A stretch of DNA of 64,000 nucleotides from an uncultured Pelagibacteraceae bacterium (GTDB taxonomy: Bacteria > Pseudomonadota > Alphaproteobacteria > Pelagibacterales > AG-422-B15), in NCBI GenBank assembly GCA_902613805.1, contig CACMIV010000002.1, forward strand, positions 248,001 to 312,000, given 5' to 3'. The notes under the pieces were generated by a model. It had not been told where the DNA came from. It saw only the letters and a list, made by a program, of their open reading frames with translations, and did not search any database. The position numbers and the translations under genes are program-made. Below are positions 26,029-36,192 of the stretch, in pieces; position 1 is the stretch's first letter; every line of letters starts with the position of its first letter.

Positions 26029-27362
26029 TGAAGAAATTATTTTTTTTTTTTATAATTTTTTTATTTATTAATTTTCAAATCATAAGCGCAAAGGCTTTGG
26101 AAATAATAAGAGATACAGAATTAGAGGAATTTACATCAGAAATAATTAACATTTTGTTAAGCTCTGAAAATTTTGATAAAGAAGAGCTAAGAATTTACTT
26201 TATTAATAGTAAACAGGTTAATGCATTCGTTACAGGTGGAAAAAATATTTTTATAAATACTGAACTCGTTATTGATTCAAATAATTATGGAGAATACGCA
26301 GCAGTATTAGCTCATGAACTTGCTCATATAATAGGAGGTCATATATTTATTTCATCAATCGAAATCAGTAATCTTAATAAAAAAGCTTTTCCTATTTATT
26401 TACTAGGAATAATGGGAATTATATCTGGAGCAGATGATGCTGGTGTTGCAAGCGTGATGGTTGGACAAGCAAGTGTTGCTGATGGATTTACATACTATTC
26501 CAGAACACAAGAAGCGGCGGCTGATCAATCAGCTGTTAAAATATTGTGTAAAAATGGTATTGACGCAAAACATTTAATAGAATTCCTTAAGCAACTTCCT
26601 GACAACAAATTAAATTTAAATAAAAAAAATAATTACAGATCTACTCATCCGCTAGTAAAAAATAGAGTAATTTGGATTAATAATGCAATTGAAGGCTTAA
26701 ATGATTGCAATTTTGAAATAGATAAGCAATTTGAAAAAAGATTTAATCTAATAAAAGCAAAATTACATGCCTTTACACATCCATATGATGAGACGGCTGC
26801 TGTTTACAATAAAAAAAATGACAATGATTTATATGCAAGTGCAGTTTTAGATTACTTAAAAGGAGATCACTCTGACTCAATAAACAACTTAGAAATATTG
26901 ATTAATAGGAATCCTAATAATCCCTTTTATAAAGAACTTCTAGGAGAAATTTACTTTAGTAAGAATAATTATGAAAAAGCAGTTTATTATCAACTAGAAG
27001 CAATAAAAGAATTAAATAATAAAAATGATATTTTTTATATGATGATGGGCAATTATCTGCTTGCGTTTGATGATCTTGAAAAACAAAAGGAAAGTATTTC
27101 ATTCCTAAAAAAATCAATTCAGATTAATCCAAACAATGCATACTCATGGTATTTGTTAGCAAGAGCATACGGGGAAATGAATGAAATTGCGAAAGCAAAC
27201 TACGCAACTGCAGAGCGATATTATTTAATTGGAGAACGAAAGTTATCATATAACTTTGCTCAAAAAGCTATTGAAGGCATTGAAAAAAATTCACCTGAAT
27301 GGTACAGAACAGCTGATTTAATTGAAATTTTGAAGAAAGAAGTTTCAAAAAATAGAGAATAG
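26028..27362 (+). CDS. M48-family metalloprotease with TPR region (BepA-like)
   Basis: About 444 aa if started at the GTG at 26028, which overlaps the rne stop (TAGTG); TTG at 26013 or GTG at 26016 are less likely. A signal peptide (KKLFFFFIIFLFINFQIISAKA) leads to a zinc-protease domain with HEXXH at H96-H100 (AHELAHIIGGH) and the third ligand in TQEAAADQSA. The C-terminal ~180 residues look like TPR helices (NPNNPFYKELLGEIYFSKNNYEKAV, NPNNAYSWYLLARAYGE). BepA-like proteins clear misfolded outer-membrane proteins and help LptD fold; LptD is at 45077. Confidence 0.88.
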   Translation: MKKLFFFFIIFLFINFQIISAKALEIIRDTELEEFTSEIINILLSSENFDKEELRIYFINSKQVNAFVTGGKNIFINTELVIDSNNYGEYAAVLAHELAHIIGGHIFISSIEISNLNKKAFPIYLLGIMGIISGADDAGVASVMVGQASVADGFTYYSRTQEAAADQSAVKILCKNGIDAKHLIEFLKQLPDNKLNLNKKNNYRSTHPLVKNRVIWINNAIEGLNDCNFEIDKQFEKRFNLIKAKLHAFTHPYDETAAVYNKKNDNDLYASAVLDYLKGDHSDSINNLEILINRNPNNPFYKELLGEIYFSKNNYEKAVYYQLEAIKELNNKNDIFYMMMGNYLLAFDDLEKQKESISFLKKSIQINPNNAYSWYLLARAYGEMNEIAKANYATAERYYLIGERKLSYNFAQKAIEGIEKNSPEWYRTADLIEILKKEVSKNRE

Positions 27363-27381
27363 ACAATATAATATTAAAGCT

Positions 27382-27822
27382 ATGAATAAAATTATACAAA
27401 TTATAGATGGACCCAATTTAAATCTGCTTGGCAAAAGAGAGCCAGAAATTTATGGCTCTATGTCGTTAAAAGATATCCATAATGAAATTTTATCCTATGT
27501 CAGTAGCAATAATTTAAACATGGAAGTTCAATTTTTTCAGTCGAATACAGAAGGTGAAATTGTGAGCTGCATACAACAAACTGAAAAAAAATGCAGTGGA
27601 ATGATAATCAACGCTGGTGCATTGTCACACACCTCAGTGGCTATTTTAGACGCTTTAATGGCTGTAAATATTCCAAAAATTGAAGTTCATTTATCAAATA
27701 TTTTCAAAAGAGAAGAATTTCGACAACACTCCTTTATTAGTAAAGGTGTAAATGGCGTTATATGTGGATTTGGCCATAATAGCTATATACTCGCTGTTGA
27801 AGGAATAAATAAATTGATATAA
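27382..27822 (+). CDS. aroQ: 3-dehydroquinate dehydratase, type II
   Basis: A 146-aa dodecameric shikimate-pathway enzyme. The opening IIDGPNLNLLGKREPEIYGS is diagnostic: the Tyr in PEIYGS is the catalytic base region. NAGALSHTSVAILDAL and the EVHLSNIFKREEFRQHSF segment (catalytic His and Arg neighbours) are present. It precedes accB, an order common in Proteobacteria (aroQ-accB-accC). Confidence 0.97.
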   Translation: MNKIIQIIDGPNLNLLGKREPEIYGSMSLKDIHNEILSYVSSNNLNMEVQFFQSNTEGEIVSCIQQTEKKCSGMIINAGALSHTSVAILDALMAVNIPKIEVHLSNIFKREEFRQHSFISKGVNGVICGFGHNSYILAVEGINKLI

Positions 27823-27834
27823 AAGAAGAATTAG

Positions 27835-28287
27835 ATGAACGATAAATCAAAAAAAATTATCGAGACAAAACCAATCAAAGAACTAGCTAAAATATTAGAT
27901 GAATTAAATCTTTCTGAGGTTTCTTACTCTGACGGTAATTTTTCGATTTCCGTTTCAAAAGGCGCTAAAGTTCAATCTATTCAGCAAATGCCTTCTTCTA
28001 ACTCAAATGATAATATTGAAAACGCTGAAGCAGTATCAGATTATAAAAATGACCCTAGAGCTATAAAGTCTCCAATGGTGGGCACAATCTACCTACAGCC
28101 CGAGCCAGGAGCAAATAAATTTGTTAATACAGGAGACTCAATAAAAATAGGTCAAACAATCTTAATAATTGAAGCAATGAAAACAATGAATCCAATTGAA
28201 TCAACATTGCAAGGAAAACTAATTAAAATATTAGTTGAAAATGAGCAGGCCGTTGAATTTGGTCAACCATTAATGCTAATAGAGTAA
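27835..28287 (+). CDS. accB: Biotin carboxyl carrier protein of acetyl-CoA carboxylase
   Basis: A 150-aa BCCP. The biotin attachment site is K116 in IEAMKTMNPIES, within a C-terminal biotinyl domain that opens IKSPMVGTIYLQPEPG. The N-terminal ~70 residues include a helical part (IKELAKILDELNLSEVSYSDG) and a Ser/Asn-rich linker. It carries carboxyl groups from AccC to the carboxyltransferase in the first step of fatty acid synthesis. accC starts at the very next base. Confidence 0.97.
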   Translation: MNDKSKKIIETKPIKELAKILDELNLSEVSYSDGNFSISVSKGAKVQSIQQMPSSNSNDNIENAEAVSDYKNDPRAIKSPMVGTIYLQPEPGANKFVNTGDSIKIGQTILIIEAMKTMNPIESTLQGKLIKILVENEQAVEFGQPLMLIE

Positions 28288-29628
28288 ATGTTTGACAAAG
28301 TACTTATTGCTAACCGAGGAGAGATCGCGGTTAGAATAAATCGGGCTTGCCAAGAACTTGGTATATCTACTGTAGCAATTCATAGTGAGGCAGACACGCA
28401 GTCAATGCATGTAAGAATAGCGGATGAGAGTGTTTGCATTGGTCCAAATCCAGTTAATAAAAGCTATCTAAATGCTCATGCAATAATTTCAGCATGTGAA
28501 ATTACTGGTGCGCAGGCAGTTCATCCAGGTTATGGCTTTCTATCAGAAAATGCTTCTTTTGCAAAAATGCTTGAAGATCACAAATTAACATTCATTGGCC
28601 CAAAATCTAATCATATTGAAATGATGGGAGATAAAATTGAGGCTAAAAAAATTATGAAAGATTATGGAGTTCCAACTGTGCCAGGCTCAGAGGGTAATGT
28701 GAAAAATGAAACAGATGCAATTAATTCATCATTAACTATTGGCTTTCCAGTCCTTCTGAAGGCAAGCGCAGGAGGAGGAGGCAGAGGAATGAAAGTTGTT
28801 AATAATGAAAAAGAGCTTAAAAAAACATTACCAATTTTAAAACAAGAGGCCTTATCTTTTTTTGGAAATGACTCAATATATATTGAAAAATTTATTGACT
28901 CCCCAAGACATATAGAGGTTCAAGTTATTTGTGATAGTCATGGAAATTATCTTCATTTACATGAGAGGGATTGTTCAGTTCAAAGGCGAAACCAAAAAGT
29001 AATCGAGGAAGCCCTAGCTCCTGATATAAGTGATGAAAAAAAACAAAAATTATTTGAAATTTGTGTCAATGCAATGGAAAAAATGGGCTATCTTGGTCTT
29101 GGTACACTTGAATTCCTGTTTGATGGAGAGGAATTCTATTTCATGGAAATGAATACAAGACTTCAAGTTGAACATCCTATAACTGAAATGTTAACAAGAG
29201 TAGATCTTGTTAGAGAACAAATTTGCGTTGCTTCTGGTGATAAGATTTTTACGAGTCAGGAAAACATTAAGCCTTTAGGTCATTCTATAGAATGCAGAAT
29301 AAATGCTGAGAATCCAATTAATTTTAAACCCTCAGTAGGAAAAATACTAATGTATCACCCACCAGCGGGAAATGGAATACGACTTGATACATTTATTTAC
29401 TCTGGATATACAGTTCCTCATTATTATGATAATTTGTTAGCGAAATTGATTGTAACTGGCAGAACAAGAAACCATGCTATTAAAAGAGCAATAAGATCAC
29501 TAAATGAAATCGTTATTGATGGTATTGAAACAAATATTGAATTGCACAAAAAAATACTCTCCAATAAAGAATTTAAAAGTGGTGGTGTAGCAATTAACTG
29601 GCTAGAAAGTAATATTAAAAATTTATAA
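28288..29628 (+). CDS. accC: Biotin carboxylase of acetyl-CoA carboxylase
   Basis: A 446-aa ATP-grasp biotin carboxylase. Typical segments: KVLIANRGEIAVRI at the start, AVHPGYGFLSENA, KASAGGGGRGMK (Gly-rich ATP loop), ERDCSVQRRNQKVIEEA, and EMNTRLQVEHPITEM. Directly adjoins accB, so subunits are made together. The 3' end overlaps the convergent DUF2155 gene by 6 bp. Confidence 0.98.
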   Translation: MFDKVLIANRGEIAVRINRACQELGISTVAIHSEADTQSMHVRIADESVCIGPNPVNKSYLNAHAIISACEITGAQAVHPGYGFLSENASFAKMLEDHKLTFIGPKSNHIEMMGDKIEAKKIMKDYGVPTVPGSEGNVKNETDAINSSLTIGFPVLLKASAGGGGRGMKVVNNEKELKKTLPILKQEALSFFGNDSIYIEKFIDSPRHIEVQVICDSHGNYLHLHERDCSVQRRNQKVIEEALAPDISDEKKQKLFEICVNAMEKMGYLGLGTLEFLFDGEEFYFMEMNTRLQVEHPITEMLTRVDLVREQICVASGDKIFTSQENIKPLGHSIECRINAENPINFKPSVGKILMYHPPAGNGIRLDTFIYSGYTVPHYYDNLLAKLIVTGRTRNHAIKRAIRSLNEIVIDGIETNIELHKKILSNKEFKSGGVAINWLESNIKNL

Positions 29629-30138
29629 TTTGTTACAATCCTCTACCCACAAATCGTAGATTGGATGCTCCATTGAAGACACAGAAGGTAATGACTTTAT
29701 CATCCAACCGTTAAATATTTTGTCATTTGTTAATCTATTATAGATATTAAGATAAACTGCTGTTTCCATTTTTTCAAGAGGCTCACTATTATAACAGTCA
29801 ATTGCGTAAATTTTTAGATCTTCAAATAAATAATTCTCCTTCAGTTCGATTTCTATTGTTCTTACTTCCGCAGTTATTTTGTTTAACATGCTCACAGTTG
29901 CGTAGGGGTCTTTTGTATTTTTATTTTCAGTATTAATTAAACCATTAACATTTGTTTTATCGATCCTTTCAGGACCAATTATGTCTTCATCATAGGACGG
30001 TTTTAATTCATCTAAGTTTATTAATGGTGCTTCATAGATAGATTGAGCATTCAAATGTGAAGTTATAAATAAGAAACTAGTTAATAACAATTTATAACTT
30101 GTCTTAGTCGTCCGGATTCCACTTTTTGTAATCTTCAT
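29623..30138 (-). CDS. DUF2155 domain-containing exported protein
   Basis: A 171-aa protein with a basic N-terminus and hydrophobic signal (SYKLLLTSFLFITSHLNAQS, cleavage near NAQ). The C-terminal part has the DUF2155 pattern: MLNKITAEVRTIEIEL, LKIYAIDCYNSEP, IFNGWMIKSLPSVSSMEHPIYDLWVEDC, with two Cys likely forming a disulfide. The ATG at 30138 gives a 35-bp overlap with the NDUFA12 gene; a TTG at 30090 is possible but would leave a signal without positive charges. Function unknown; conserved beside NDUFA12 in Alphaproteobacteria. Confidence 0.85.
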   Translation of the reverse strand: MKITKSGIRTTKTSYKLLLTSFLFITSHLNAQSIYEAPLINLDELKPSYDEDIIGPERIDKTNVNGLINTENKNTKDPYATVSMLNKITAEVRTIEIELKENYLFEDLKIYAIDCYNSEPLEKMETAVYLNIYNRLTNDKIFNGWMIKSLPSVSSMEHPIYDLWVEDCNKL

Positions 30139-30472
30139 TTTTATTGATTAGTTCATTCTTAGACTTGCTTATTTGAGGGTCATACGATGCATCTGTTCCT
30201 GTTAAGTTTGGTGCATGCTCTTTTTGCCATTCATATTTTATGGCATCACCAGGCTTCGTAGAGGACGTGTATCTAAGCCAGTTATTCCATTCTGGGTTTA
30301 CGTAAGTAGACTCAATATTACCTCTATAAATTACCCATCTTTTACTGTCATTTCTATTTTTGTAATATTTGTTTCCAAGATCATCAGATCCTACGAGCTT
30401 TCCATTTAAATAAGACCAGATTCTAGTCCCCAATGTCTGGCCATTCCACCAAGTAAATATCTCTTTCAACAT
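30104..30472 (-). CDS. NDUFA12 family complex I accessory protein
   Basis: A 122-aa protein matching NDUFA12 (mitochondrial B17.2), the alphaproteobacterial supernumerary subunit of NADH:ubiquinone oxidoreductase. Diagnostic segments: WWNGQTLGTRIWSYLNGKLVGSDDLGNKYY, RWVIYRGNIESTYVNPEWNNWLRY and WQKEHAPNLTGT. It implies a complex I of mitochondrial type elsewhere in the genome. There is no clear Shine-Dalgarno; it may be coupled to the 33-codon ORF 6 bp upstream. Confidence 0.95.
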   Translation of the reverse strand: MLKEIFTWWNGQTLGTRIWSYLNGKLVGSDDLGNKYYKNRNDSKRWVIYRGNIESTYVNPEWNNWLRYTSSTKPGDAIKYEWQKEHAPNLTGTDASYDPQISKSKNELINKNEDYKKWNPDD

Positions 30473-30478
30473 AACTTT

Positions 30479-30580
30479 TTAATAATCAACTCTAGAATTC
30501 ACAGTTTTTTCAACAATGAGTTCATCATCTAGATTAGGTAACTTATTGATATAATTGAATTTTTTAATTTTTGATAACAT
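30479..30580 (-). CDS. Candidate 33-aa small protein or leader ORF upstream of NDUFA12
   Basis: An ORF starting at the ATG at 30580 (MLSKIKKFNYINKLPN...) and ending TAA at 30479, six bases before the NDUFA12 ATG at 30472. An AAGG Shine-Dalgarno-like run lies about ten bases upstream, while NDUFA12 itself lacks one, so translational coupling is plausible. The peptide has a basic N-terminus and an acidic middle, with no recognised family. It could be chance; comparison with relatives would decide. Confidence 0.3.
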   Translation of the reverse strand: MLSKIKKFNYINKLPNLDDELIVEKTVNSRVDY

Positions 30581-30626
30581 ATACCATACCTTATTTAGTA
30601 GTTTACAATTTTTTTTATACAATATG

Positions 30627-30655
30627 TTGACTTCATTTTTCAAATAATAAATTAT
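30627..30655 (+). promoter_or_regulatory. Candidate nrdJ promoter
   Basis: TTGACT (30627-30632) is followed after 17 bp by AATTAT (30650-30655), a 4-of-6 match to the -10 consensus. It is the best -35 in the 196 bp between 30581 and 30776, in which I see no gene. No B12-box (cobalamin riboswitch) and no clear NrdR box pair is visible. A weak inverted repeat AAACCA/TGGTTT (30706-30711/30727-30732) lies closer to the gene, whose Shine-Dalgarno is AGAAGGG. Confidence 0.35.
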
Positions 30656-30776
30656 CATTAATCTAGAAAGTTACTCATTTAGCATTCTGGCACAGTTTTC
30701 GCTCGAAACCACTTAAATATTTATTTTGGTTTTAAGCATCGTCTATTGAAATGATTATATTGTAGAAGGGAAAATA

Positions 30777-33700
30777 ATGAAAATAAATAGAGAATTTACT
30801 GAAATTAATAAATCGCCTTATGAAAGTATTAACTTTAAAAAAGTTTCAAGCGAAATAGTCAATCCAGATGGTTCGCTTGTATTCAAATTAGATGGTTTTG
30901 AAGTTCCAGAGCAGTGGAGTCAGGTTGCAAGTGATATACTTTCTCAAAAATATTTTAGAAAAGCTGGAGTTCCATCTAAACTAAGGCGAACAGAAGAAAA
31001 AAATGTTCCATCATGGCTCGCCCCAAGAATTGCTGATGACAGTGATGGAGAAATAAGTTACTCATCCGAAACAAGTTCACAGCAAGTTTTTGACAGACTT
31101 GCAGGCGCATGGACATATTGGGGATGGAAAGGCGGTTACTTTTCTACTGAGGATGATGCGAAAGCTTTCTTTGATGAAGTCAGATTTATGCTCGCAAGTC
31201 AAATGGTTGCTCCAAACAGTCCTCAATGGTTCAATACAGGATTAAACTGGGCCTATGGAATTGATGGTCCTTCTCAAGGTCACTTCTATGTTGACCACGA
31301 TACTGGAAAACTAACCAGGTCTTCAAGTTCTTACGAAAGGCCGCAGCCACATGCGTGCTTTATTCAAAGTATTGATGACGATCTAGTAAATGATGGCGGT
31401 ATAATGGATTTATGGGTGCGTGAAGCAAGACTCTTTAAGTATGGATCAGGGACTGGCACTAACTTCTCAAACCTCAGAGGCTCTTCTGAAGGCTTATCCG
31501 GTGGAGGTAGATCATCTGGACTGATGAGCTTTCTTAAAATTGGGGATAGAGCCGCAGGAGCAATTAAATCGGGAGGCACGACTAGAAGAGCAGCAAAGAT
31601 GGTTGTAGTAGATATAGATCATCCTGATATTGAAGAATTTATCAAATGGAAAGTCACGGAAGAACAGAAAGTTGCATCCATTGTTACTGGATCAAAAATA
31701 TGCTCAAAACATCTAAAAAGTATTATGAACGCTTGCTATAACTGTGAAGCTGATGGCCATAGTTGTTTTGAGCCTGCTAAAAACCCTGCTTTAAAAAGAG
31801 AGATTATTGCTGCAAGAAAAAATGAAGTACCTGAAAACTATATTCAAAGAATCATACATTTTGCAAAACAAGGTTACAAATCCATTGAGTTTGAAACTTA
31901 TAATACAGATTGGGACTCAGAGGCTTATGTGACGGTTTCTGGTCAGAATTCAAATAATTCAGTTCGAGTTACTGACGATTTTTTAAATGCTGTAATTGAA
32001 GACAAAGATTGGAACTTAATTAATAGAATTGACAATTCAGTAAATAAAACAGTAAAGGCAAAAGACCTTTGGGATCAAGTTGGATATTCTGCTTGGGCCT
32101 GCGCTGATCCTGGTATTCAGTTCCATACGACAATTAATGATTGGCACACGTGCCCAGAAAGTGGGGAAATTAGAGCTTCAAACCCTTGCTCGGAGTATAT
32201 GTTCTTAGACAATACTGCCTGCAACTTAGCATCTCTAAATCTAATGACATTTATGGATGAGAACAAATGTTTAAACACTGACTTGTTCAAACATGCTGTA
32301 AGAATATGGACACTAATATTGGAAATTTCAGTCATGATGGCACAATTTCCGTCAAAAGAAATAGCGAAACTTTCTTATGAATACAGGACACTTGGTCTTG
32401 GATATGCGAATTTAGGAGGCTACCTAATGTCTAAAGGTGTAGCCTACGATAGTGAAGAAGGAAGGGCAAACTGTGCAGCCATAACAGCTTTAATGACTGG
32501 CATATCTTATGCAACTTCAGCTGAAGTCGCATCCGAACAAGGCCCCTTCCCTGGATATCAACAAAACTCTAAAAATATGCTTCGTGTTATGAGAAATCAT
32601 AGAAGAGCTGCATATGGTAAGACTGATGAGTATGAAGGATTACATATTAACCCTGTGCCATTTGTTGTTGAAGATTTAAGAGATACAAACCTAGGAATTG
32701 AGGCGCAAAATGCATGGGATCAAGCTTATGAGAATGGTCAAAAGTTTGGTTTTAGAAATGCACAGACAACAGTAATTGCGCCAACTGGAACTATTGGTCT
32801 TGTAATGGACTGTGATACAACAGGTATCGAACCTGATTTTGCAATGGTCAAATTTAAGAAACTTGCTGGAGGTGGTTATTTCAAGATTATAAATAGAACG
32901 GTTCCAGAAGCATTAAGGCAACTTCAATACACAGAGGATGAAATTGAAGAAACAATTAATTATGCTGTAGGTCACGGTACGCTCAACAATGCGCCCGCTA
33001 TAAATCACGAGACACTAAAAGAAAAAGGCTTCGAAGAGGAACAAATCGAACTTCTTGAACAAAATTTAAAGAATGTTTTTGATATTCGATTTTCTTTCAA
33101 TTCATATACTCTCGGGATGGAATTCTGCAAAGAGAAGCTGAATTTTTCAGAAGAACAACTTACTGACATGAATTTTAATATGTTAACTGCTTTAGGTTTT
33201 ACAAATGATGAAATCGATGAAGCAAATACCTTTTGCTGCGGTACCATGACCTTAGAGGGCTCACCGCATATCAAAGATGATCATTTGGCTGTATTTGATT
33301 GTGCGAATCCGTGCGGTAGGATCGGCAAAAGATATTTATCTGTAGAAAGTCATATACGTATGATGGCAGCGGCTCAGCCTTTTATATCAGGAGCTATATC
33401 TAAAACTATCAACATGCCTGCAGAATCTGATGTGGAAGATTGTAATGAAGCTTATTTACTGTCATGGAAACTCGGCACAAAAGCAAACGCTCTCTATCGT
33501 GATGGCTCAAAATTAAGTCAACCACTTGCATCAAAACTTGTTGATGAGGATGTTGAAGAAGAAATAGAACAACCGGATAACCAAATTGATAGAACGATTG
33601 CTGTTGCTAAAGAGGCCATGAATTCTGTTGTATACGGTTCAAGAAATAAAGTTCCAGATAGAAGAAAAGGATACATTCAAAAAGCTATTGTAGGAGGCCA

Positions 33701-34361
33701 TAAAGTATATCTTCATACTGGAGAATATGAGGATGGTAGTTTGGGTGAAATCTTTATTGATATGCACAAAGAAGGAGCGTTCCTGAGGAGTCTGATGAAT
33801 AATTTTGCAATTGCAATATCAATTGGTCTTCAATATGGAGTTCCACTAGAAGAGTACGTGGAAGCTTATACTTTTACTAGATTTGATCCTGCTGGAGTAG
33901 TGCAAGGGAATAATAGAATTAAAAATGCAACATCTATTTTAGATTATGTATTCAGAGAACTCGCTGTTTCTTACCTAGGCAGAAATGATCTAGCTCATGC
34001 AGATAATACTGATGTTGATTTCTCACTTGGAACTGGTGCTGAGGAAGGAACTCTAAAAAATAACGAAATCCCATGGAAGCTTGTTAAAAAAGTTTCAAGC
34101 CAGGGTTATTTACGTGGTCAGGATGGACTTTCAGTAGTTAGTTCAAATGGAAGTATGGAGACTGTTTCAGCTGAACAAGCACCAATTAATGCTGCAGTAA
34201 GCACGGGTTCTAAATCTGATCAATCAATGAGTAGAGTTCAAGCTGCAAGAATGATGGGCTACGAAGGGGATGCTTGTCCTGAGTGTGGTTCTTTTACTCT
34301 AGTTAGAAATGGCACTTGCTTAAAATGCGATACTTGTGGCGCCACAACTGGCTGCTCATAA
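30777..34361 (+). CDS. nrdJ: Class II adenosylcobalamin-dependent ribonucleotide reductase
   Basis: A 1194-aa class II RNR that makes deoxyribonucleotides with a B12-derived radical, without oxygen. It has the [21 protein letters not shown] core holding the catalytic cysteine, the HACFIQSI segment with the redox Cys, and [12 protein letters not shown]-terminal extension ([28 protein letters not shown]...GATTGCS) carries a CxxC-CxxC zinc-ribbon-like end and the terminal Cys used for re-reduction. The TSCPD-like domain ~residues 940-1090 ([31 protein letters not shown]) is present. The cell therefore needs cobalamin for DNA synthesis, unless another RNR exists elsewhere. Confidence 0.97.
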   Translation: MKINREFTEINKSPYESINFKKVSSEIVNPDGSLVFKLDGFEVPEQWSQVASDILSQKYFRKAGVPSKLRRTEEKNVPSWLAPRIADDSDGEISYSSETSSQQVFDRLAGAWTYWGWKGGYFSTEDDAKAFFDEVRFMLASQMVAPNSPQWFNTGLNWAYGIDGPSQGHFYVDHDTGKLTRSSSSYERPQPHACFIQSIDDDLVNDGGIMDLWVREARLFKYGSGTGTNFSNLRGSSEGLSGGGRSSGLMSFLKIGDRAAGAIKSGGTTRRAAKMVVVDIDHPDIEEFIKWKVTEEQKVASIVTGSKICSKHLKSIMNACYNCEADGHSCFEPAKNPALKREIIAARKNEVPENYIQRIIHFAKQGYKSIEFETYNTDWDSEAYVTVSGQNSNNSVRVTDDFLNAVIEDKDWNLINRIDNSVNKTVKAKDLWDQVGYSAWACADPGIQFHTTINDWHTCPESGEIRASNPCSEYMFLDNTACNLASLNLMTFMDENKCLNTDLFKHAVRIWTLILEISVMMAQFPSKEIAKLSYEYRTLGLGYANLGGYLMSKGVAYDSEEGRANCAAITALMTGISYATSAEVASEQGPFPGYQQNSKNMLRVMRNHRRAAYGKTDEYEGLHINPVPFVVEDLRDTNLGIEAQNAWDQAYENGQKFGFRNAQTTVIAPTGTIGLVMDCDTTGIEPDFAMVKFKKLAGGGYFKIINRTVPEALRQLQYTEDEIEETINYAVGHGTLNNAPAINHETLKEKGFEEEQIELLEQNLKNVFDIRFSFNSYTLGMEFCKEKLNFSEEQLTDMNFNMLTALGFTNDEIDEANTFCCGTMTLEGSPHIKDDHLAVFDCANPCGRIGKRYLSVESHIRMMAAAQPFISGAISKTINMPAESDVEDCNEAYLLSWKLGTKANALYRDGSKLSQPLASKLVDEDVEEEIEQPDNQIDRTIAVAKEAMNSVVYGSRNKVPDRRKGYIQKAIVGGHKVYLHTGEYEDGSLGEIFIDMHKEGAFLRSLMNNFAIAISIGLQYGVPLEEYVEAYTFTRFDPAGVVQGNNRIKNATSILDYVFRELAVSYLGRNDLAHADNTDVDFSLGTGAEEGTLKNNEIPWKLVKKVSSQGYLRGQDGLSVVSSNGSMETVSAEQAPINAAVSTGSKSDQSMSRVQAARMMGYEGDACPECGSFTLVRNGTCLKCDTCGATTGCS

Positions 34362-34362
34362 T

Positions 34363-36159
34363 TTATTCATCAGTTGGTTTAACTTCTAAATTCAACTCAT
34401 CAAGTGTGGTCCTATCGACTTCAGCAGGAGCCAGCATCATCAGATCCTGCGCCTGTTGATTCATTGGGAACAATATTACCTCACGAATATTTTTTTCTTG
34501 AGCAAGCAGCATGACTATTCTGTCTATTCCTGGTGCAATGCCGCCATGAGGAGGTACGCCATAAGTAAAAGCGTTTATCATGCCTCCAAATTTTTCATGC
34601 ACTTGATCTTTACTGTAGCCAGCTATTTCAAAGGCCTTATACATAATTTCTGGAACGTGATTTCTTATAGCGCCTGATGATAGCTCTACGCCATTACAAA
34701 CAATATCATATTGATAACCTAAAATATTTAAAGGATCTGAATTATTGAGGGCTTCTAATCCACCTTGTGGCATTGAGAAAGGATTATGACTAAAATCAAT
34801 TTTTCCAGTTTCTTTATCCTTTTCATACATGGGAAAATTGACAATCCAACAAAACTTAAATACTCCCTTTTCAATTAGATCCAGATCTATTGCAATTTTA
34901 TCTCTGGCTGCAGCAGCAATATCATAAACTTCTTTGCCTTTAGCGCATGCAAAGAAAATTGAGTCTCCGGCCTTAAGACCTGCTTTGTTTAATATCATTT
35001 CTTGAATTTCAGAGGGGATAAATTTTGCAATAGGCCCCTTTGCTTCTACGCCAGAAGAGCTTTTATCGAAAACAATATAACCTAAACCAGCAGCATTCAT
35101 TTCTTTTCTTGCCCAATTATTAAGATTATCAAAAAAACTTCTAGGTTTTTGACTCGAGACAGGTGCTGGTATTCCTAAAACCTCGCCCCCCTCTTCTATA
35201 ATTTTTTTAAATGCACTAAATTCAACTTTGTCATCATTAAATTCCTTAGTTAAATTAGAAATATTTATTGGATTTCTAAGGTCAGGTTTGTCTGTTCCAT
35301 ACCTGCTCATAGCATCAGCATATGTAATTCTTGGAAAAGGTGTTTCTGTAACGTTAAAATCAGAAAAAGTTGTAAATACAGAATGTAAAATGGGTTCAAT
35401 GGCGTTAAACACATCGTCTTGCTCAACAAATGCCATTTCCATATCTAATTGATAAAATTCGCCAGGACTTCTATCTGATCTTGCATCTTCATCTCTAAAA
35501 CAAGGGGCTATTTGAAAATATTTATCGAATCCTCCTGCCATAATCAATTGCTTAAATTGCTGTGGGGCTTGAGGAAGAGCATAAAATTTTCCTGGATGAA
35601 TTCTGCTTGGTACCAAATAATCTCTTGCTCCTTCTGGACTAGAAGCTGTAAGTATTGGTGTTTGCATTTCTAAAAAACCAGCTTCAGACATAAGCTTTCT
35701 TATGTGGGAAATAATTGAGGATCTTAGAACAATATTTTTATGTAATTCCTCTCTTCGAATATCAAGAAATCGATATTTTAATCTAATTTCTTCTGGATAG
35801 TCATTTTCTCCAAAAACTGGCATAGGCAACTCCTTTGCCTCAGATAACACTTCTACACTATCAACTGCAATTTCAATGGCGCCAGTATTTAGTGATTTAT
35901 TAATTGTAACAGGCTCTCTTTCTACAACATTGCCATCAATTTTAATAACAGACTCAACTCTTAAGCTGTCTACTAAGTTTAGTAATTTAGTATTTGTTTT
36001 CTCAATTACACATTGAGTAACACCATAATGATCCCTTAAGTCAACAAATAGAACATTACCGTGATCTCTTTTCCTATTAATCCACCCAGCTAATGATACT
36101 TTAGAACCAGCATCTTCTAATCTAAGCTGGTTACAATTGTGTGTTCTATATTTATTCAT
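34363..36159 (-). CDS. aspS: Aspartyl-tRNA synthetase
   Basis: A 598-aa class II synthetase of bacterial type. It has the OB anticodon-binding domain ([23 protein letters not shown]), motif 2 region [24 protein letters not shown], the bacterial GAD-type insert between, and motif 3 [15 protein letters not shown]. Convergent with nrdJ with only one base between stops. Divergent from rnd, a common alphaproteobacterial pair. Confidence 0.98.
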   Translation of the reverse strand: MNKYRTHNCNQLRLEDAGSKVSLAGWINRKRDHGNVLFVDLRDHYGVTQCVIEKTNTKLLNLVDSLRVESVIKIDGNVVEREPVTINKSLNTGAIEIAVDSVEVLSEAKELPMPVFGENDYPEEIRLKYRFLDIRREELHKNIVLRSSIISHIRKLMSEAGFLEMQTPILTASSPEGARDYLVPSRIHPGKFYALPQAPQQFKQLIMAGGFDKYFQIAPCFRDEDARSDRSPGEFYQLDMEMAFVEQDDVFNAIEPILHSVFTTFSDFNVTETPFPRITYADAMSRYGTDKPDLRNPINISNLTKEFNDDKVEFSAFKKIIEEGGEVLGIPAPVSSQKPRSFFDNLNNWARKEMNAAGLGYIVFDKSSSGVEAKGPIAKFIPSEIQEMILNKAGLKAGDSIFFACAKGKEVYDIAAAARDKIAIDLDLIEKGVFKFCWIVNFPMYEKDKETGKIDFSHNPFSMPQGGLEALNNSDPLNILGYQYDIVCNGVELSSGAIRNHVPEIMYKAFEIAGYSKDQVHEKFGGMINAFTYGVPPHGGIAPGIDRIVMLLAQEKNIREVILFPMNQQAQDLMMLAPAEVDRTTLDELNLEVKPTDE

Positions 36160-36192
36160 ACTTTTAATTAAGGATCATATATAGTTTGATTT

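Noticed and set aside
30581-30776. Cobalamin riboswitch upstream of nrdJ
   Set aside because: No B12-box sequence or the usual long structured leader is visible.
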